Part shown: in pieces, positions 32,875 to 42,123 of the stretch
Numbering within the stretch: the stretch's first letter is position 1
How the letters are laid out: every line of letters starts with the position of its first letter
From: Photobacterium sanguinicancri
GTDB taxonomy: Bacteria > Pseudomonadota > Gammaproteobacteria > Enterobacterales > Vibrionaceae
Length of the DNA stretch: 64,000 bases
Reading direction: 5' to 3'
NCBI RefSeq assembly: GCF_024346675.1
Contig: NZ_AP024850.1
Coordinates: 1,736,001-1,800,000 of the forward strand
Notes under the pieces: model-generated
Databases searched by the model: none
Seen by the model: only the letters and a program-made list of their open reading frames with translations
Told to the model about the DNA's origin: nothing
Translations under genes and position numbers: made by a program

Positions 32875-35370
32875 ATGGTGGGTATTGTTGTAGTTTCGCA
32901 CAGTATATTACTGGCGCAAGGCGTGGTCGAATTGGCCACGCAAATGACCCAAGGCAAGGCTAATATTGCGATTGCCGCAGGAGTCGATGACCCTGAAAAT
33001 CCTATCGGTACTGACGCGATTGCGGTGATGGCCGCGATTGAGCAAGCCTGTGATGACGATGGGGTTGTGGTGCTAATGGACTTAGGGAGTGCCTTGCTAA
33101 GTACTGAAATGGCGCTTGAGTTGCTTGATCCTGAGTTGGCCGATAAAGTCTCGCTGATTTCAGCGCCAATTGTTGAAGGCACTATGGCTGCATCGGTCGC
33201 GGCGGCAGCAGGTTTGCCGCGTGAAGCTGTTATCGCTGAAGCCAGCAGTGCGCTTGATGTAAAAAAAGCGCACCTTGGTGAAGCGACGGATGCGCAGCAA
33301 TATGATCAGCAAAATACGCAGCAAGAAGACCTGCAAAATGGCCAGCAAGATGACCAAAGCAGCGATGACAATTTACCATCAATCGTGTCGCAGATACCTG
33401 ATGGCTTAACCCTCAGTTTTGAATGGCAGGTACAAAATCCGCATGGGCTTCATGCACGTCCTGCCGCGGCGATTGTCGGTGCACTCGCCAGTTTTGATGC
33501 AGACGTGGTGCTATTTAAAGGCGATAAACAGGCAAATACCAATAGCCTAAACAGCATCGCTAAATTGGGTGTACGTTGCGGCGAGGTGATCCGTTTACAA
33601 GCAAATGGGGCCATGGCACAACAAGCGATTGATGCATTTACTTTGCTCGCTAATGATCATTTTGGTGAAGCAGCGCAAGTCAGCAAAATGCTGGCGGATG
33701 AGGGCTGCCTTGGCGACCAGGGCGAACAGGACGGAGAAAATCCTGAAGAACCATTGGTACAGAGCCCAGAAAATGCGGCACCTGAAGGCGCGTTAGCGGG
33801 GATCCGTGTGAGTGACGGTGTCGCGATTGCACCTGTGGCGATTTTCAGTGCTGCGATGCCCGCAGTGCCGAAGCGTGAATTTGCGGGTGAATCAGCAGAA
33901 ATGACGGCGTTGAATAATGCGATAGCGCAGGTTCAGCAAGATCTAACAACCGAAGCTGCAGAGCCACACGGCGCTATTTTTGAAGCGCATAGCTTAATGC
34001 TGGCTGATCCCGAAATCACCCGCGCCTTAGCGTTGATGATAGCGGAGAGTGTAATATCTGAGCAGGCATGGCTTGCGGTGATGGAAGGGCTAGCAGCGCA
34101 ATATGCGGCCGCTGAAAGTCAGTACATGCGCGAACGTGAAGCGGATATTTGGGATATTACTCGTCGTGTCATGGTTGCGCTAACGGGTGACAAAGGCTCT
34201 GCGCTAACATTGACTGAACCTGTTGTTTTATTTGCCCGTGATCTGATGCCATCAGATGTGGCAAGTTTAGATAAATCTAAGGTATTGGCTATTTGTTTAA
34301 GCGAAGGTGGCAAAACCTCTCACAGTGCTATTTTGGCGCGCGCGATGGGGATCCCCGCCTTGGTGAAAGCCAAAGGGTGTTTAGAACAAGTTCATGCAGG
34401 GGAGCCTGTGATATTGGATGGTTTCGCTGGGCATCTCTGGTTTGCACCTACAGCGGATATTGCACAGGCGTTGGAGTTAAAACGCCAGCAGTGGCGTGAT
34501 GACATTGAAAACAGTGCGGCCAATGCGCAAGCGCCAGCAATAACCAAAGCGGGTCGTGCTATTAGCGTGTTAGCCAATATCGGTGGGCCAGACGATGTCG
34601 CGCAAGCCTTGGCGTGTGGCTCAGAAGGTGTAGGACTATTTCGTACCGAGTTCTTATTCCAGCAAAGTGATGCGTTGCCGAGTGAAGAAGAACAGTATCA
34701 AGTCTATCGCGATATTGCCGCAGCCTTTGGTGATAAACCTGTCACAATTCGTAGCTTAGATGTGGGTGGTGATAAACCGTTAGTAGCGTATCCGATGCCT
34801 GCGGAAGAGAATCCGTTCTTGGGACAACGCGGCGTACGTTTATGCTTGGCACACCCTGAGTTGTTTGCAACTCAACTGCGAGCAATATTACGAGCGCATG
34901 CTGAGCAGCCAAATATTCAGTTAATGATCCCAATGATTGCGACTGTGGATGAAGTGCAGCAAGTGAAAGCACTGCTAGTTCAACAATGCGCGCAACTGGG
35001 GCTTAGCGATACAGGTTTGGCTGTTGGGATCATGATTGAAGTGCCTGCGGCAGTATTCAATGCTGATGCCTTAGCGAAAGAAGTGGATTTTTTCTCTATC
35101 GGCACCAACGATTTGACTCAATATGTGATGGCTGCGGATCGGGGTAATAGTGCGATTGCAGAGTTAGTCGATTACTTCCAACCAGCCGTGATCAGCGCGA
35201 TTGCCCACACTTGTGAAGTTGCTAATAAAGCGGGGATAAGTGTGAGTATGTGTGGTGAAATGGCTGGGGATACCAAGGCAACAGAAACGCTATTATCACT
35301 TGGTCTTAGTAAATTCAGCGCAAGTGCAGCATTGCTGCCGGCGTTAAAAGAGACGATACGTCATAGTTAA
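32875..35370 (+). CDS. dhaM: DhaM multiphosphoryl transfer protein fused to full enzyme I
   Basis: 831 aa, far longer than the 472-aa E. coli DhaM. Order: EIIA-Dha domain 1-130 with VSHS (His9 phospho-site); Gln-rich linker 140-180; HPr domain 183-265 with HGLHARPAA (His193); enzyme I N-domain about 300-560 with GGKTSHSAILARA (His483); and the complete PEP-binding C-domain about 560-831, with DVGGDKPLVAYP, GQRGVRLCL, GTNDLTQY and SMCGEMAGD (Cys793). It can therefore take phosphate straight from PEP and pass it to DhaL-ADP without the general PTS. Gene starts 3 nt after dhaL. Confidence 0.95.
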   Translation: MVGIVVVSHSILLAQGVVELATQMTQGKANIAIAAGVDDPENPIGTDAIAVMAAIEQACDDDGVVVLMDLGSALLSTEMALELLDPELADKVSLISAPIVEGTMAASVAAAAGLPREAVIAEASSALDVKKAHLGEATDAQQYDQQNTQQEDLQNGQQDDQSSDDNLPSIVSQIPDGLTLSFEWQVQNPHGLHARPAAAIVGALASFDADVVLFKGDKQANTNSLNSIAKLGVRCGEVIRLQANGAMAQQAIDAFTLLANDHFGEAAQVSKMLADEGCLGDQGEQDGENPEEPLVQSPENAAPEGALAGIRVSDGVAIAPVAIFSAAMPAVPKREFAGESAEMTALNNAIAQVQQDLTTEAAEPHGAIFEAHSLMLADPEITRALALMIAESVISEQAWLAVMEGLAAQYAAAESQYMREREADIWDITRRVMVALTGDKGSALTLTEPVVLFARDLMPSDVASLDKSKVLAICLSEGGKTSHSAILARAMGIPALVKAKGCLEQVHAGEPVILDGFAGHLWFAPTADIAQALELKRQQWRDDIENSAANAQAPAITKAGRAISVLANIGGPDDVAQALACGSEGVGLFRTEFLFQQSDALPSEEEQYQVYRDIAAAFGDKPVTIRSLDVGGDKPLVAYPMPAEENPFLGQRGVRLCLAHPELFATQLRAILRAHAEQPNIQLMIPMIATVDEVQQVKALLVQQCAQLGLSDTGLAVGIMIEVPAAVFNADALAKEVDFFSIGTNDLTQYVMAADRGNSAIAELVDYFQPAVISAIAHTCEVANKAGISVSMCGEMAGDTKATETLLSLGLSKFSASAALLPALKETIRHS

Positions 35371-35425
35371 GTTTTAGTATTAGTTTAAGTGTAAGTTTTA
35401 GTCTTATTTCTAGTCTTAAGAAATG

Positions 35426-35451
35426 GCCGCCACTAGTCTGGCGGCTTTTTT
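35426..35451 (+). terminator. Intrinsic terminator of dhaKLM
   Basis: GCCGCCA (35426-35432), loop CTAGTC, TGGCGGC (35439-35445), then six T at 35446-35451. A textbook rho-independent terminator, 56 nt after dhaM and before the convergent dhaR. Confidence 0.92.
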
Positions 35452-35477
35452 GTGTTTGGCTTTTAACTGATTATGAA

Positions 35478-37409
35478 TTAACGGAGTTTTTCACTCAAAC
35501 CGTACTTATCTATTTTGCGCCACAGCGTAGTGCGACCAATAGCGAGTGCTTTAGCCATTTCAGACATCTTGCCATCATAGGTATCCCACGCTTGAATAAT
35601 GGCTTTCTTTTCTAAGGCTTCAAGGGTCAGCATGGGTGAATTGTGTTGAGGGTGTCCATCTGCGTTGTGCTTAATATGGTCGGGAATGTCTTTAAGCTGA
35701 ATCCGATTGCTACTGCGGTTTAGCAGTAACCGCTCCATGCGGCTTTTTAATTCAGGATCGTTCCCCGGCCACGCAAACGCGAGCAATACATCTAATGCCA
35801 CAGGATCGATCTGAATGTGTACTTGATGCCGTTTTTCGTAATCAGCCAAAAGGCGCTCAATATGTAAAGCGATGTCTTCTTTGCGATTACGTAACGGTGA
35901 TAGCGTGAGTTCATTGTTGGAAATGGCATAGTAGAGCTGACGGCCAAACGAGCCTTGTGCGACGTAAGCACTAAGATCAGAAGAGGTACTGGTAATTAAC
36001 TGGAAGTTCACAGGGATTAGGCGTTGGCTATCGCTGCGGCTGACTAATCCGGTTTTTAGTAGCTTCAGTAGTACCGATTGCAGCTCTTGATTTAAGTATT
36101 CCACCTTTTCAAGCAACAAAGTGCCACCGTGTGCTAACTCAAATTTAGATGGCAAACCGTTGTCGGCATCAAACCCTAATATTTCTCGGCTCATATTATC
36201 GCTGCTGAGTGTACGACAGTTAACAGTGATAAAGGGGCCAGCCTTGAATTCACACTCATTGTGAATGGCCATCGCCAGTGATGATTTTCCGACGCCTTCC
36301 TCACCACAGAGCAAAAGAGGGGACTTGGATTTCACCGCGCGTTTTGCCACGGTAATTAAGTGTTTCATTTGTTTTGAGCGTGCAGGCAAGGTGGCAAAGG
36401 TGTATTTAGCACTGCCGCCAATTTGTTGTTGGGCTAACTCGCGAATTTTGTGAACGGGGTGAATGAACAATAGGGTTGAGCCATCTTGTAACTGACTGAC
36501 CGACAAAATCGCCTCGATAAACTCGCTGTTGACTTCAACTGTGGTCAGCTTGCGATAGGCGTTTTCATGCTGTTCGAAGTAGGTCAAAATATTGGGCGCA
36601 AAGCGAATAATATCAAAGATGTTTTTGTCTATTACATTCAGGGCGCTGATCTGAAAAAGCGTCTCTGCTTGCTGACTTACCATGGTGATGCGCTGGTTGG
36701 CATCCCAGGCTAATAGGCCATCATCCATGCATGCAACCGTCGCATTGTGCATACTGACTAGTCGATTCATATTCTCTTGTTCATACAGCAGTTGCAGCTG
36801 TAGTGAGATTTCTTTTGCGCAAGAGGCAACAATTACACTGTTTTCGCGGCGATATTGGTTGGCGGTTTTTACCAGTGCCATGGTGCCACGAAGTTTACCG
36901 AACGAATCAAAAATGGGTGCGGCACAGGCACCGTAGGGGTGCAGTGAACGATTGAAATGGTTAGCTGCAAATACTTCAGAAGGAAGGTGAGTGTCTATAC
37001 ACAAGCTAATAGCATTGGTGCCAATTTTGCCTTCCGAAAAAAAACAGCCTTGTACAATGCCCAAGGTTTCTAACTCATCGACTAAATCAGGGTGTCCGAT
37101 TCGCTTTACCACACAGCCATTGTCGTCAGTAATGAGCAATACGATAGGCTCGTGATATAGCAGATCAAAGGTATCTTCAACAACAGTGGTAGCACATTGG
37201 ATAAGGCTTTCATTTCGTTTTATTAAAGAGTTGAGGGTAGAGCCAGATGCCACATGCGGTGGAGACCAATGTACAGCGCTGCACTGTTTAACGCAGCGTT
37301 GCCACGAAGCAAAGCATTGCGTTTGTGCAAATTCAGGTGAGACCCAATGGTGTTTATGGAAGAATTCCCAGCAATTTTGGCTGGAATCGATGCAATAAGC
37401 CGATGGCAT
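35478..37409 (-). CDS. dhaR: DhaR-like AAA+ activator of the dihydroxyacetone kinase operon
   Basis: 643 aa. GAF-like N-domain (about 50-190), PAS-like middle (about 200-320, LVSMHNATVACMDDGLLAWD), AAA+ domain with Walker A GEEGVGKS (369-376), and a Fis-type C-terminal helix-turn-helix (ALAIGRTTLWRKIDKYGLSEK). The sigma54-contacting GAFTGA loop is not present where expected (REILGFDADNG), as in E. coli DhaR, which works on sigma70 promoters. It is convergent with dhaKLM, whose kinase subunits modulate DhaR in E. coli. Gene name by context and architecture. Confidence 0.85.
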   Translation of the reverse strand: MPSAYCIDSSQNCWEFFHKHHWVSPEFAQTQCFASWQRCVKQCSAVHWSPPHVASGSTLNSLIKRNESLIQCATTVVEDTFDLLYHEPIVLLITDDNGCVVKRIGHPDLVDELETLGIVQGCFFSEGKIGTNAISLCIDTHLPSEVFAANHFNRSLHPYGACAAPIFDSFGKLRGTMALVKTANQYRRENSVIVASCAKEISLQLQLLYEQENMNRLVSMHNATVACMDDGLLAWDANQRITMVSQQAETLFQISALNVIDKNIFDIIRFAPNILTYFEQHENAYRKLTTVEVNSEFIEAILSVSQLQDGSTLLFIHPVHKIRELAQQQIGGSAKYTFATLPARSKQMKHLITVAKRAVKSKSPLLLCGEEGVGKSSLAMAIHNECEFKAGPFITVNCRTLSSDNMSREILGFDADNGLPSKFELAHGGTLLLEKVEYLNQELQSVLLKLLKTGLVSRSDSQRLIPVNFQLITSTSSDLSAYVAQGSFGRQLYYAISNNELTLSPLRNRKEDIALHIERLLADYEKRHQVHIQIDPVALDVLLAFAWPGNDPELKSRMERLLLNRSSNRIQLKDIPDHIKHNADGHPQHNSPMLTLEALEKKAIIQAWDTYDGKMSEMAKALAIGRTTLWRKIDKYGLSEKLR

Positions 37410-37588
37410 GAAATATATACCAGCAAATAGTAATCGAGTATTTTATCGTGACGATGAACTGCGTAACGTGACCATACTCTCATATGTATTTATGGGATCT
37501 GCTGTAATAACGGTACTGTGTTTATTTATTCAACTTTCGCGGGATATTATGTAATAGTTGCATATTAATCAACAAGGAGGTTGTTAGT

Positions 37589-38239
37589 ATGGATGCAAAT
37601 TTGTTAGGTATTTTCGTCACGGTGGCGGTCGCTCATTTTTTAGCTCTGCTTAGTCCAGGGCCTGATTTTGTCATCGTTGTAAAAAGTGCCATTCGAAATA
37701 GTGGGAAAAATGCTTTAGGTGTGGCTTTGGGTATTGCGACTGCAAATGCCGTGTATATCGGCTTGTGTCTAATCGGTGTCGGGTCAATTTTAGCGGCTTC
37801 AGTGCCTATTATGATTACGCTTAAAGTCATCGGTGGTTTGTTTCTTATTTACCTTGCTGTACAAGCAATACGAGCGAGAAAGGGGGGGTATGAAAATATT
37901 GATGTTGCTGAGTCTCAAATATCCCACCAGACCACGTTTATTCGCGAATTCAGCACAGGCTTTATGTCTGGGGTACTAAACCCTAAAAATCTATTATTCT
38001 ATTTGAGTCTTTTCACGGTAGTGCTAACTAACGAGGTAGGTTTTGCTTTTAAGTTAGGTTTAGGTATTTGGATGACATTGGTTGTGTTTATATGGGATGC
38101 CGCCGTTATTTCTCTACTCTCGGCCCCAAAAGTCAGAGGGCAGTTTACTCGCATTGCATATTACATAGATAAAGTGACTGGTGTTATGTTGGGGCTAATT
38201 GGTTTTACGATCGTTAAATCGGCACTTATACGACAGTAA
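37589..38239 (+). CDS. LysE family amino-acid exporter
   Basis: 216 aa integral membrane protein with about six helices. LysE/RhtB signatures: LLSPGPDFVIVVKSAIRNSG in the N-terminus and GFMSGVLNPKNLLFYLSLFT in the middle. Exports an amino acid or derivative; the substrate is not predictable. AAGGAGG precedes ATG 37589. It is divergent from dhaR, 180 bp away. A paralogue is at 54266-54895. Confidence 0.9.
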   Translation: MDANLLGIFVTVAVAHFLALLSPGPDFVIVVKSAIRNSGKNALGVALGIATANAVYIGLCLIGVGSILAASVPIMITLKVIGGLFLIYLAVQAIRARKGGYENIDVAESQISHQTTFIREFSTGFMSGVLNPKNLLFYLSLFTVVLTNEVGFAFKLGLGIWMTLVVFIWDAAVISLLSAPKVRGQFTRIAYYIDKVTGVMLGLIGFTIVKSALIRQ

Positions 38240-38282
38240 ACAACCTTGTATTTGGATCTAAGCAATACACGCCATCAGGGTG

Positions 38283-38453
38283 ATGTTGGGCACTCGGCGG
38301 TTTTGGTCTGACGTTGAGTGTGCTTTGTCAGTGCTGGGTGGGGATTCGTATGTTGCGGATGCTATAGTGCACGACAAATTTGAGGCTGATTTCCGTGATG
38401 TCGCTTTTATGTTCGTAGTCATAATGAATAGACTGAACACGATAAATCATTAA
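38283..38453 (+). CDS. Possible small ORF or gene remnant
   Basis: A 56-codon frame containing RFWSDVECALSVLGGDSYVA and VHDKFEADFRDVAFMFVVIM. The acidic, aromatic composition looks protein-like, but there is no ribosome site and no family is recognised. It lies between the LysE gene and yjdM. Confidence 0.2.
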   Translation: MLGTRRFWSDVECALSVLGGDSYVADAIVHDKFEADFRDVAFMFVVIMNRLNTINH

Positions 38454-38487
38454 AATATAAGTAAATCAATTAATAGAAGTCTATCTA

Positions 38488-38820
38488 ATGTCATTACCTC
38501 CTTGCCCTAATTGCAGTTCTGAGTTTGTTTATCAAGATCAAAGCCATCTAGTTTGCCCTGAATGTGCTTATGAATGGAACCCAGTTGAAGAAGCTGAAAA
38601 TCAATTTACGGTACATGACGTAAACGGAAATCAGCTTGAGCAAGGTGATAAAATTACATTGGTTAAAGACCTTAAAGTCAAAGGTAGTTCGCTGAACCTT
38701 AAAATAGGTACCAAAGGTGTAATAAAGCGAATTGTTGAAGGCAAGGATCATCAATTAGATTGCAAGCTTGATGGGGCTGGGGAAATGTTGGTGACGGCAA
38801 AATACGTCAAGAAAGCGTAA
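38488..38820 (+). CDS. yjdM: YjdM/PhnA zinc-ribbon protein
   Basis: 110 aa, the usual size. An N-terminal zinc ribbon (CPNCSSEFVYQD ... LVCPECAYEW) is followed by an SH3-like PhnA domain (DGDKITLVKDLKVKGSS type, here QGDKITLVKDLKVKGSSLNL, then LDCKLDGAGEMLVTAKYVKK). Once linked with alkylphosphonate uptake because of its place in the E. coli phn region, its role remains unclear. It is monocistronic or leads a short run of + genes. Confidence 0.9.
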   Translation: MSLPPCPNCSSEFVYQDQSHLVCPECAYEWNPVEEAENQFTVHDVNGNQLEQGDKITLVKDLKVKGSSLNLKIGTKGVIKRIVEGKDHQLDCKLDGAGEMLVTAKYVKKA

Positions 38821-38870
38821 GTCTATTAAGCTTGAACCCAAGCGCTTTAACAAAATAACATAGAGGTTCG

Positions 38871-39527
38871 ATGCAAATTTATAAAGATGATGCTGTCAAT
38901 TGGCTGTCCACGCTCGCAGATGAGAGCGTTGACCTTCTGATTACAGATCCACCCTATGAATCGTTAGAGAAACATAGAAAAATAGGAACGACCACTAGAC
39001 TTAAAGTTAGTAAATCTTCAAGTAATCAGTGGTTTGGCATATTTCCAAATGAACGCTTTGAAAGTCTATTGGCTGAGATCTATCGCGTTTTAAGTAAAAA
39101 CGCGCATTTATATTTATTCTGCGATCAAGAAACAATGTTCCTAATTAAGCCCATTGCAGAACAAGTAGGGTTCAAATTTTGGAAGCCAATTATATGGGAC
39201 AAAGTTTGTATCGGTATGGGGTATCATTACAGAGCCCGTCACGAATATATTCTGTTCTTTGAAAAGGGTAAGCGAAAACTTAATGATTTAAGTATCCCTG
39301 ATATATTGGAACATAAGAGAGTTTACAGAGGTTACCCAACAGAAAAGCCTGTTGGTTTAATCGAAACCTTAATCTCTCAAAGCTCGACTCAAGGAGAGTT
39401 AGTTGTTGACCCATTTTTTGGTTCAGGGGCTACACTGCTTGCAGCCCAAAATTTAGGTAGACGTTATATGGGCTGCGATATTTCAGATTCTGCTCATGAC
39501 CATTTCAAAGCGCGTGTCACACCTTAG
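38871..39527 (+). CDS. Orphan DNA N6/N4 methyltransferase
   Basis: 218 aa, class beta order: motif IV DPPYESL (near residue 28) comes first, motif I DPFFGSGATLLAA (near 184) after it, with YPTEKPVGL (motif X) just before. The catalytic DPPY and SAM-binding FxGxG are intact. Target base is adenine or N4-cytosine by motif; the recognition site is unknown. No restriction endonuclease gene lies nearby, so it is a solitary or phage-type methylase. GAGG precedes ATG 38871. Confidence 0.85.
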   Translation: MQIYKDDAVNWLSTLADESVDLLITDPPYESLEKHRKIGTTTRLKVSKSSSNQWFGIFPNERFESLLAEIYRVLSKNAHLYLFCDQETMFLIKPIAEQVGFKFWKPIIWDKVCIGMGYHYRARHEYILFFEKGKRKLNDLSIPDILEHKRVYRGYPTEKPVGLIETLISQSSTQGELVVDPFFGSGATLLAAQNLGRRYMGCDISDSAHDHFKARVTP

Positions 39528-39637
39528 CGCGTCGTGATGATTGCTCTACATTTAACCTGACCTGTTTTAGTTTAGTCATTTGTATCTAATAGCCATTTTT
39601 TAGTGGCTATTAGATGCGGTTATCACTTTATGATTTT

Positions 39638-39778
39638 ATGGCTAGTTCGACTGTTCCTTCTAATCTGCATCAGATTACGTTAGCGGATGCACTTTGGTTC
39701 TTACAGCATTCCTTTCCTGAACAAACAGCCGAGTTAATGCGTGTGGCAGACTACCAATGTCGTTGGCTAGCAAAATGA
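39638..39778 (+). CDS. Possible 46-aa small protein or C-terminal remnant
   Basis: ATG 39638 to TGA 39776-39778. The peptide (LHQITLADALWFLQHSFPEQ, then TAELMRVADYQCRWLAK) is amphipathic and helix-like, more protein-like than chance. No ribosome site is evident; it could be a truncated gene end. Confidence 0.3.
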   Translation: MASSTVPSNLHQITLADALWFLQHSFPEQTAELMRVADYQCRWLAK

Positions 39779-39788
39779 AACTCATAAC

Positions 39789-39812
39789 GTGTTTAAGTGT
39801 TTAAGTGTTTAA
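39789..39812 (+). repeat. Octamer tandem repeat GTGTTTAA x3
   Basis: Three perfect copies in the spacer upstream of the GNAT gene at 39996. Confidence 0.9.
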
Positions 39813-39995
39813 GTCTAGGGCCCTAAAACTTAATATTTTATTTGAGGGCCATTCTGACCTTGTCGGTTTAACTAGGACAGCCGTTACCTATGAATCAGAA
39901 GGCCATATCATCAAGCTGATTCACCGCTTGGCTTGGCTTGGGTTTGTTTGGTTTAGGCTGGGTAGGCGCTTTGTATTCGAAGGGAAATCGATAAA

Positions 39996-40436
39996 ATGAA
40001 CGTAGAATTACGAAATATAAATATAGATAACTTCTACGAGCTTTGTCTGCTTGAAGTCACACCGACTCAAGCCAACCATGTAGATAGTAATGCCGTTTCT
40101 TTGGCTGAAGCTAATTTTATGGAATTCCCTTGGTATCGGGGAATTTACGTAAACAATAAGCCTGTAGGTTTCATCCTCGTAAACGCAGACACAGTATCGG
40201 GTAAGTTTTCATTGTGGCGGCTAATGTTGGACAAATCTCAGCAGTCTAACGGCTATGGCCGTATGGCTATAACAATGTTAAGTGAAGCATTGCAGCAAGA
40301 GTTTGGTATTTCCAAACTCTACACAAGTGTTGTAACCGGAATCGAAAGCCCAATAAGTTTCTATTTAAATTGTGGGTTTGCTTCAACTGGGGGTTTGGTG
40401 GCGGGGAGAGAAATTGAGTTATGCTTATCTCTTTAG
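39996..40436 (+). CDS. GNAT acetyltransferase (SpeG-like)
   Basis: 146 aa. PWYRGIYVNNKPVGFILV and SLWRLMLDKSQQSNGYGRMA (QxxGxG/A loop in QSNGYGRMA) followed by SFYLNCGFASTGG make a full GNAT core. The start region (MNVELRNINIDNFYELCLLE) resembles spermidine-acetyltransferase-type enzymes, but the substrate is uncertain. It is one of three GNAT genes within 2 kb, all on the + strand. Confidence 0.8.
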   Translation: MNVELRNINIDNFYELCLLEVTPTQANHVDSNAVSLAEANFMEFPWYRGIYVNNKPVGFILVNADTVSGKFSLWRLMLDKSQQSNGYGRMAITMLSEALQQEFGISKLYTSVVTGIESPISFYLNCGFASTGGLVAGREIELCLSL

Positions 40437-40541
40437 CTCGATACAAAGCACCTCAATGACAATCACGTAAACTCAGATAATCAATGTTTGGAAGGCATGC
40501 TAGCATGAGGGTTAGGGTGTTGACCGCGTAGAGAATTTATA

Positions 40542-41030
40542 ATGAAAATAGTGAAAGTTGATAGCAGCAATCAGCAGGTATATGCGAACTTATACCAAGG
40601 CTATGCGGCAGAGTTTTCAAAAATTATCGGAGATAAGCCAGATGAAAATGGTTTGTTCGAAATCTATCCGAAGATCGGAAACCGCGTAGCAGGTTATTTA
40701 TTATATATTGATGGTGTCCCTGCGGCTCTTACTGCAATAGAAGAAAAGTCATCTGATGAATTTGAAATTTGTGACTTTTATGTCGTGCCATATTTTCGGA
40801 AAAACAAAGTAGGTAAAATTTTTATCTCTCGTCTTTTTGAACGCCTAAAGGGTGCTTGGGAAATCAAGCAAGTTGCAGGTGCTGATCATGCGGTGAAATT
40901 TTGGCGTGATGTGGTGAGTGACTATACATCGGGCAATTATGTTGAGGATGAGTACCTTGATGATAAGTGGGGTTTAGTTACTCGGCAGTGCTTTAATCAT
41001 CTATCAGCTAGGTTAGGAAGTAATAACTAA
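40542..41030 (+). CDS. GNAT family acetyltransferase
   Basis: 162 aa. FEICDFYVVPYFRKNKVGKIFISRLF contains the strand-4/P-loop region of GNATs (RKNKVGKI), with AVKFWRDVVSDYTSGNY as the last helix. The acceptor is unknown. The NUDIX gene starts 1 nt after its stop, so the two are translated together. Confidence 0.75.
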   Translation: MKIVKVDSSNQQVYANLYQGYAAEFSKIIGDKPDENGLFEIYPKIGNRVAGYLLYIDGVPAALTAIEEKSSDEFEICDFYVVPYFRKNKVGKIFISRLFERLKGAWEIKQVAGADHAVKFWRDVVSDYTSGNYVEDEYLDDKWGLVTRQCFNHLSARLGSNN

Positions 41031-41031
41031 A

Positions 41032-41436
41032 ATGAAAAAAATAATTGATAAGTTGGCTTGGTTATATATTCGTGATGGTAAGTTGTTAACGGTGAGGTCG
41101 AAAGGCAAAGCGCTGTTCTATTTACCGGGTGGAAAGCGCGAGCAAGGTGAAAGTGATGAGCAAGCATTGGTTCGAGAAATCAATGAAGAGATCTCTGTCG
41201 ATTTAGTCTCTGACACCATTAAGTATGTTGATACCTTTACTGCGCAAGCTGATGGTAAAGACGACGGCGTGTTAGTGCAGCTGACATGTTATACCGCGGA
41301 GTATTCTGGCAAGTTGAGTCCAGATGCCGAAATTGAAGAACTGAAATTTGTAGATGCTAACGATGAGACAATATGTTCACTTGCCACTAAAGTCGCGATG
41401 GATTGGTTAGTGTCTCGTTCACTGATTTCTGAATGA
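41032..41436 (+). CDS. NUDIX hydrolase (MutT-like)
   Basis: 134 aa. The Nudix box GGKREQGESDEQALVREINEE has the GX5E and REUXEE elements, with Ser in place of the usual Gly of EEXGU. It begins KLAWLYIRDGKLLTVRSKGK, as in pyrophosphohydrolases that act on nucleotides. Encoded 1 nt after a GNAT gene, which suggests a shared transcript. Confidence 0.85.
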   Translation: MKKIIDKLAWLYIRDGKLLTVRSKGKALFYLPGGKREQGESDEQALVREINEEISVDLVSDTIKYVDTFTAQADGKDDGVLVQLTCYTAEYSGKLSPDAEIEELKFVDANDETICSLATKVAMDWLVSRSLISE

Positions 41437-41495
41437 GTGTAAGTCACAAGAACAAGTGGTTGAAGCGAGTTTAATCATCTGAATAAGGAGAGGGA

Positions 41496-42011
41496 ATGCA
41501 AAAGGATATTGAAACTGAAAGGCTGGTATTGCGGCCTTTTCGCCTAAGCGACAGTGAGCGAGTTGCTGAGTTAGCTGGCGAGAAGGTTATCGCGGATATG
41601 ACGGCCAATATTCCTCATCCTTATGAGCCTGCTATGGCATACGAGTGGATTCAAACGCACCAAACTCAGTATATTGAAGGTGAAAGCGTGGTTTACGCCA
41701 TCACCTTGAAAGACTGTGACGATATTATTGGGGCTGTCGGTTTTCCGTTATTGGATCATGGTTTAGGTGTCTTAGGTTATTGGCTTGGTGTGCCGTTTTG
41801 GGGGCGGGGAATCGCGTTTGAAGCCGCGGAGGCGTTGGTTGAGTTTTATAAATCACATCATGGCCTTACAGAGCTTCATGTCATGCATTTAGCTGAAAAT
41901 GAACGGTCTAAATCCGTAATTAAAAAGCTGGGCGTTGGCTATGTAGAAAATATGATGCGACAGATGCAAGGGCAAAATCGCGAGATTTGTGTTTATAAAT
42001 CAGTGTTTTGA
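41496..42011 (+). CDS. GNAT acetyltransferase, RimJ/RimL type
   Basis: 171 aa. ETERLVLRPFRLSDSERVAE is the usual N-terminus; GYWLGVPFWGRGIAFEAAEA the acetyl-CoA loop; NERSKSVIKKLG the end of the fold. The start is preceded by GGAGAGGG. Substrate unknown. Confidence 0.85.
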   Translation: MQKDIETERLVLRPFRLSDSERVAELAGEKVIADMTANIPHPYEPAMAYEWIQTHQTQYIEGESVVYAITLKDCDDIIGAVGFPLLDHGLGVLGYWLGVPFWGRGIAFEAAEALVEFYKSHHGLTELHVMHLAENERSKSVIKKLGVGYVENMMRQMQGQNREICVYKSVF

Positions 42012-42123
42012 CGCAGAGCGGTAGTAGCACCATTGCTGGATATTGTGATCGATATACCAGCACCTACGTTTACTAGGGTAACAGTTCGATAAAAAGAACA
42101 ACGAATAGTCAGTAGGAGGTGTA

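Larger units (their letters stand above)
39528..39995. other. 468-bp spacer: hairpin, small frame, octamer repeat
   Basis: CTAATAGCCA (39586-39595) pairs with TGGCTATTAG (39604-39613), a perfect 10-bp stem 59 nt after the methylase gene. The octamer GTGTTTAA occurs three times at 39789-39812. A 46-codon frame is listed separately. The remaining frame that runs to 39999 has no ribosome site or recognisable protein. Confidence 0.6.

Noticed and set aside
39805..39999. 64-aa frame ending at the GNAT start
   Set aside because: Starts at a GTG inside the octamer repeat, no ribosome site, no recognisable protein; left out despite the ATGA overlap with the next gene.
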